38,822 nucleotides of DNA, taken from the NCBI GenBank assembly GCA_028280885.1, contig JANQKY010000091.1, forward strand, positions 1 through 38,822, given 5' to 3'. How positions within the stretch are numbered: position 1 is the first letter of the stretch; every line of letters begins with the position of its first letter. The DNA comes from Tepidamorphus sp. (GTDB lineage Bacteria; Pseudomonadota; Alphaproteobacteria; Rhizobiales; Tepidamorphaceae). The position numbers and the translations under genes are program-made. The notes beneath the pieces are model-generated. The model did no database searches, was not told the origin of the DNA, and saw only the letters and a program-made list of their open reading frames with translations. This document shows, one piece after another, positions 35,008 to 38,822 of this stretch.

Positions 35008-36444
35008 ATGCGCCGACAGCGATCGATAAAAATACTGGCAACGCTTGGCCCGGCGACGTCGGAGAAGGACCGGATCAGGGCGCTGTTCGAAGCCGGCGCC
35101 GACGTCTTCCGGATCAATATGAGCCATACGCCGCACGACCTGCTGCGGACGCTGCACGGGCGCATTCGCGCCGTCGAGGCCAAGGCCGGCCGGCCGATCG
35201 GCATCCTGTGCGACCTGCAGGGCCCGAAGCTGCGGGTGGGAACCTTCGCCGACGGCCCCGCCGCGCTCAAGCCCGGCAACCGCTTCTGCCTCGACACCGA
35301 CGAGACGCCTGGAACGGCCGAACGGGTGTTCCTGCCCCACCGCCCGGTCTTCGAGGCGGCCGAGGCCGGCCACCGCCTCCTGCTCGATGATGGCCGCATC
35401 CGCCTGAAGATCGTCGAGGCGCGCGGCGACCGGCTCGACTGCGAGGTCGAAGTCGGCGGCAAGCTGTCGGACCGCAAGGGCATCAGCCTGCCCGACACGC
35501 TGCTGCCGTTTGGCGCGATGACCGACAAGGACCGCGCCGATCTCGACGCGGCCGTCAATGTCGGCGTCGACTGGATCGCGCTGTCCTTCGTGCAGCGCCC
35601 GGACGATCTCGCCGAGGCGCGCAAGATGATCCGCGGCCGCGCGGCCCTGCTCGCCAAGATCGAGAAGCCCTCGGCGGTCGAGCAGCTCGACGGGATCATC
35701 GACATGGCCGACGGGCTGATGGTGGCGCGCGGCGATCTCGGCGTCGAGATGCCGCTGGAGGCCGTCCCTGGCGTCCAGAAGCGCATCACCCGGGCCTGCC
35801 GCAAGGCCGGCCGGCCGGTGGTCGTGGCGACCCAGATGCTCGAATCGATGATCTCCGCGCCGGTCCCCACCCGCGCCGAGGTGTCGGACGTGGCGACCGC
35901 CGTGTTCGAGGGCGCCGATGCCATCATGCTGTCGGCGGAATCCGCCGTCGGCGATTTCCCCACCGAAGCCGTCGCGACGATGGACCGGATCGCCGAACAG
36001 GTCGAGACCGACGCCAACTTCGCCTCGATCATCTATGCCCAGCGCGCCGACCCCGAACCGACCGGCCCCGACGCGATCAGCGCGGCGGCCCGCACCGTCG
36101 CCGAGACGCTGAAACTGCCGGCGATGGTCTGCTACACCTCATCGGGCGCGACCGGCCTGAGGGCTGCCCGCGAGCGGCCCAACCTGCCGATCATCGCCCT
36201 GAGCCCGAAGATCGATACCGCCCGCCGCCTGGCGCTCGTCTGGGGCGTGCACAGCGTGCGCACCGAGGATGCCCATGACGAGACCGACATGGTCGACCGC
36301 GCCTGCCGGATCGCCTATCAGGAGGGCTTCGCCCAGCCCGGCCAGCGGATCATCGTGACCGCCGGCGTCCCCTTCGGCACGCCGGGCGCGACCAACATGC
36401 TGCGGATCGCCTTTGTCGGCGCGGCCCAGCCGGGTGCCGACTGA
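35008..36444 (+). CDS. pyk: Pyruvate kinase
   Basis: A 478-residue glycolytic enzyme converting phosphoenolpyruvate and ADP to pyruvate and ATP. The N-terminus KILATLGPATSEKDRI and FRINMSHT carry the substrate arginine and asparagine, CDLQGPKLRVG follows, and the active-site lysine and magnesium ligands lie in LLAKIEKPSAVEQLDGII and VARGDLGVEMP. ATQMLESM and DAIMLSAESAVGDFPTEAV are further signatures. The C-terminal allosteric domain is complete. The ATG is the first in a frame whose N-terminus matches the family. It converges with the alpha/beta hydrolase gene, about 40 bases apart. Confidence 0.97.
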   Translation: MRRQRSIKILATLGPATSEKDRIRALFEAGADVFRINMSHTPHDLLRTLHGRIRAVEAKAGRPIGILCDLQGPKLRVGTFADGPAALKPGNRFCLDTDETPGTAERVFLPHRPVFEAAEAGHRLLLDDGRIRLKIVEARGDRLDCEVEVGGKLSDRKGISLPDTLLPFGAMTDKDRADLDAAVNVGVDWIALSFVQRPDDLAEARKMIRGRAALLAKIEKPSAVEQLDGIIDMADGLMVARGDLGVEMPLEAVPGVQKRITRACRKAGRPVVVATQMLESMISAPVPTRAEVSDVATAVFEGADAIMLSAESAVGDFPTEAVATMDRIAEQVETDANFASIIYAQRADPEPTGPDAISAAARTVAETLKLPAMVCYTSSGATGLRAARERPNLPIIALSPKIDTARRLALVWGVHSVRTEDAHDETDMVDRACRIAYQEGFAQPGQRIIVTAGVPFGTPGATNMLRIAFVGAAQPGAD

Positions 36445-36483
36445 CGCCTCCCCCATGCAGGAGACCCGCACCGCCCGGCACGT

Positions 36484-37491
36484 CTACTGAACGGTCGTGT
36501 CGTCGGTGCCGGCGGTCTTAGGCCCCTTGCCGCCGATCGGCGGATCGAGTTCGACGGCAAGCTGCTTGATCTCGGCGACGACCCGGTCGGGATCGGCGTG
36601 ATGAGGCATGTGGCCGACGCCGTCGAACTCGATCAGCCGCGCGCCGGCGATCTGGCCGGCGAGCGGCCGGCTGTGGATGCGCGGCGCGACCGTCTTGTCC
36701 GCGTTGCCGGTGATGATCACCGTCGGCACGGACAGCTCCGCATAGCGCGGCGCCTGGTCGACGAGGAAATCGAGCAGCCTGGCCATGTCGGTGGCATTGG
36801 CGCGGAAATCCGGCGGGCGCAACACCAGCGCCGCCCCGGAATTCGGCAGATAGTCGCTCGGCGGCTCCTGCGGCGCGAACGACCGGCGCACGGCGGGCCG
36901 GACCATCAATTCCCCGAAGGGCAGGACGAGTGTCTGGGTGAACAGGTGCCCCAGCGCCGGCAGCGAGGCGAGCGTGTAGTACCAGCGCACCCCGCCGGGC
37001 CAGGGATGGGAGGCCGGCGCCAGCAGCATCAGGCCGGCGACGCGGTCGGGATGGTCGAGCGCCAGCGACAGGGCCAGCGCGCCGCTCCAGGAATGGCCGA
37101 CGATGACGGCCCGGTCGATCTTCAGATTGTCGAGCACGCCGATGACATAGCGGGCCTGGTCGCTCGGCAGCGCCGATTGCGGCCCGTCGGCACGCTCGCT
37201 CCAGCCATGGCCGGGCCGGTCGATCGCGATCACCCGCTTGGTCTCGGCAAGCCGCTCGCCCAGCGCCATCATCGGATCGTTGAGATTGCCCGACGCCCCG
37301 TGCAGCAGCACGACCGGGGCCGCCCGGCGGTGTCCGAGCTGGACGTAATGCATGCGCAGGCCGTCGACGCGGGTGAAATTGCCGGCCGGCGGATGCAGTT
37401 CGGACAGCCGCGCCGTCCGCGATGCGGAATAGGCGGCAAGGCCGCCGACAATGACGGCGATGGCAACCAGCCCTGCAATCAGCATCCGCAT
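36484..37491 (-). CDS. Alpha/beta-fold hydrolase, membrane-anchored
   Basis: A 335-residue hydrolase of the alpha/beta superfamily. An N-terminal hydrophobic segment (residues 2-21) is probably an uncleaved anchor that places the enzyme at the periplasmic face. The oxyanion motif HGASGN is at residues 64-69, the nucleophile serine 134 is in VGHSWSG, and a histidine in GVGHMPHHADP completes the triad. The cap region is large and hydrophobic. Esterase, lipase or haloalkane-type activities are all possible. The gene is monocistronic. Confidence 0.88.
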   Translation of the reverse strand: MRMLIAGLVAIAVIVGGLAAYSASRTARLSELHPPAGNFTRVDGLRMHYVQLGHRRAAPVVLLHGASGNLNDPMMALGERLAETKRVIAIDRPGHGWSERADGPQSALPSDQARYVIGVLDNLKIDRAVIVGHSWSGALALSLALDHPDRVAGLMLLAPASHPWPGGVRWYYTLASLPALGHLFTQTLVLPFGELMVRPAVRRSFAPQEPPSDYLPNSGAALVLRPPDFRANATDMARLLDFLVDQAPRYAELSVPTVIITGNADKTVAPRIHSRPLAGQIAGARLIEFDGVGHMPHHADPDRVVAEIKQLAVELDPPIGGKGPKTAGTDDTTVQ

Positions 37492-37597
37492 GGTCTCACA
37501 CGCCCCGTACGCCCCGAACGATCATCGGGACACCGCAATGACAGCACCGCAAGGGCCAGACGGCAACACCCAAATGGACCGGCGTATCGAACAGGCC

Positions 37598-38215
37598 CTA
37601 AATCGCCTTGCCCTCGACTTCCTTTTCGAGCTTTTCGATCGACTCGCGCACGGTGCCGAAATAGGGATGCACCGCTTCCACCTGGCGATACGCCTGGAGC
37701 GCCTTCTCCGGTTCATCGAGCTGGCGGAAAATCAGGCCGAGCCCGCTCAGCGCGCCGAAATGCCTCGGCTGCCGCGCCAGCACCTGGCGGATATCGGCGA
37801 GCGACAATTCGTATTCGTCGATCAGATAATAGACCGTCGCGCGCATGTTCCAGGCTTCGGCGAAGTCGGGCTCGATCGCGATCGCGGTATCGAGATATTG
37901 CAGGGCGACGCCGAAATCCTTCGCCGTGATCGCGCCGCCGGCGCGCGCGACCAGCAGATCGACGGTGTCGCTGCCGGAGGCGTTCCAGGCCGTCACGACC
38001 TGGCGCTCGAGCGACTTCGCCTCGCGCTTGCTCTCGGCCTTCGACAGCCGGTCAAGCAGCGATTCGATCGTCTTTGCCTGTTCTGAAAGCTCGGAAGTCT
38101 GCGCAGGCTCGGTCTCGCCGGGCGTCGCGGAAGTCTGCGCGCGCACGTCCGGCGGCAGGATCGTCACTGCACCGCCTAAAACGCACGCAATAAAAACGCC
38201 ACGAACACTGTCCAT
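37598..38215 (-). CDS. Exported tetratricopeptide repeat protein
   Basis: A 205-residue protein with a signal peptide (VFIACVLGGAVTILPPDVRA, cleavage near residue 26). A charged helical region (residues 40-75) precedes about three TPR units, for example DFGVALQYLDTAIAIEPDFAEAW and LSLADIRQVLARQPRHFGAL, ending in PEKALQAYRQVEAVHPYF. It is likely a periplasmic interaction scaffold, partner unknown. It starts about 90 bases downstream of rpmJ on the same strand, so some read-through expression is possible. Confidence 0.88.
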   Translation of the reverse strand: MDSVRGVFIACVLGGAVTILPPDVRAQTSATPGETEPAQTSELSEQAKTIESLLDRLSKAESKREAKSLERQVVTAWNASGSDTVDLLVARAGGAITAKDFGVALQYLDTAIAIEPDFAEAWNMRATVYYLIDEYELSLADIRQVLARQPRHFGALSGLGLIFRQLDEPEKALQAYRQVEAVHPYFGTVRESIEKLEKEVEGKAI

Positions 38216-38306
38216 GGCGAAAGAGGATGGGGCAGCGGCGCCTGCCGGTCAACGCCCTCGGGCGCAGCCGAACCGCATGTGACCGGATGTTACCGTCGCG
38301 CGGGCC

Positions 38307-38432
38307 TCAGCCCTGGCGGGCCTTGAAGCGGCGGTTTGTCTTGTTGATGACGTAAATGCGGCCCTTGCGCCGGACGACACGGTTGTCGCGATGGCGCTTG
38401 GCGAGCGATTTGATCGAGTTTCTGACTTTCAT
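38307..38432 (-). CDS. rpmJ: 50S ribosomal protein L36, zinc-free form
   Basis: A 41-residue basic protein of the large ribosomal subunit, read directly from the sequence: it begins MKVRNSIKSLAKRHRDN and ends TNRRFKARQG. The zinc-binding cysteines of classical L36 are absent; this is the zinc-independent (C-minus) form usual in alphaproteobacteria. It is encoded alone, not in the spc operon. The ribosome binding site is weak. Confidence 0.95.
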   Translation of the reverse strand: MKVRNSIKSLAKRHRDNRVVRRKGRIYVINKTNRRFKARQG

Positions 38433-38747
38433 CGGTCTTGTCCGTGCTGATCGGCGGCTGTTTCAGCGCCGGGGTCACATGTGCGTTACGGAGCACAAAA
38501 AAGCCGGCACGCGGCCGACCTCGAATTCGCCGCGGAACATAGTGGGCACTCCCGGCCCTGTCAACGCCGCGACGTGGAAGGGCGGGCCCGAGCGAAGCAA
38601 GAAACAAACGCCAAGAAAAGGATGATCCCTCCGAAGGGAGTCTCCCCGAGCCCGTCAGGGGCTCGCAAGGCCGACCGGCCGCCGGCCATCATTGGCCGCC
38701 CCATCGGAGGCCCGAGCGTAGCGAGGAATAGCCGTGAGATAAATAAA
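38433..38747. repeat. Intergenic region with direct repeats and hairpins next to tRNA-Val
   Basis: About 315 bases without a gene. CCCGAGCGAAGCAAGAAA (38587-38604) recurs imperfectly at 38711-38728. A 7-base stem (38647-38653/38659-38665) and a 5-base stem (38626-38630/38635-38639) lie between. Confidence 0.55.
38611..38639 (-). terminator. Possible terminator for the tRNA-Val transcript
   Basis: On the minus strand TCCCT-TCGG-AGGGA (38639-38626) is followed by a T-rich stretch containing CCTTTTCTT. The stem is short and the T-run interrupted, so this is tentative. Confidence 0.35.
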
Positions 38748-38822
38748 TGGTGGGCGCGGCTGGGATTGAACCAGCGACCCCTACGATGTCAACGTAGTGC
38801 TCTCCCGCTGAGCTACGCGCCC
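38748..38822 (-). tRNA. tRNA-Val(GAC)
   Basis: A complete 75-base tRNA with the CCA end encoded. The acceptor stem GGGCGCG pairs with CGCGCCC, the anticodon stem CTACG/CGTAG encloses loop TTGACAT with anticodon GAC, and the T-loop GTTCAATC is normal. Its 5' end is exactly the last base of the window. Confidence 0.97.

Noticed and set aside
38433..38822. Integration site of a mobile island at the tRNA-Val gene
   Set aside because: The tRNA is intact, but no integrase gene or duplicated tRNA end is visible in the window, and the sequence stops at the tRNA 5' end.

Overview
The window is about 39 kb of GC-rich chromosome. Its gene content points to an alphaproteobacterium of the order Hyphomicrobiales (Rhizobiales) or a close relative. 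The evidence is a GapR/DUF2312 gene beside DUF1244 and N-formylglutamate amidohydrolase genes, a DUF1036 gene directly upstream of pyruvate kinase, two short DUF465 proteins, a cysteine-free ribosomal protein L36, an ABC1 kinase with an MKVAQ motif, and a large DUF882 peptidase. No phage, plasmid or conjugation gene was found. Species cannot be given from sequence reading alone.

Layout. 1-5592: an MFS transporter diverges from a three-gene operon for a membrane-bound FAD-dependent polyol/sugar dehydrogenase (small subunit, GMC-type large subunit) whose third gene encodes an exported protein with one C-terminal CIGCH haem motif. 5593-6632: a kilobase of mosaic palindromic repeats. 6633-10714: an unrecognised gene converging on pseudouridine catabolism genes (psuK, psuG), a TPR lipoprotein and rpsU. 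10998-14507: an exported class C beta-lactamase-like serine hydrolase, purE-purK, and two divergent DUF465 genes. 14799-20096: an acyl-CoA synthetase, a DinJ/YafQ-type toxin-antitoxin pair, a TauE/SafE permease, and propionyl-CoA synthetase prpE. 20112-24225: a tight operon of pepF, a 63-residue membrane protein, an ABC1/UbiB-like kinase and a methyltransferase.

24606-30762: an orphan sigma-54-dependent response regulator, a 264-bp MITE-like element carrying a 36-codon ORF with a strong ribosome binding site, an L,D-transpeptidase, and a DUF882 peptidase with a long low-complexity tail. 30763-31221: more intergenic repeats. 31222-36444: the N-formylglutamate amidohydrolase-DUF1244-GapR operon, diverging from glycerate kinase, DUF1036 and pyk. 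36484-38822: an alpha/beta hydrolase, an exported TPR protein, rpmJ and a complete tRNA-Val(GAC).

Working together: the dehydrogenase genes form a periplasmic oxidation unit. The L,D-transpeptidase and DUF882 peptidase both act on peptidoglycan. Glycerate kinase makes 2-phosphoglycerate, two steps above pyruvate through enolase and the pyruvate kinase encoded nearby. The strongest unusual signals are the dehydrogenase operon (missing canonical GMC histidine, odd haem protein), the MITE-like element with its micro-ORF, and the palindromic repeats whose hairpin tips differ in sequence but keep their pairing.
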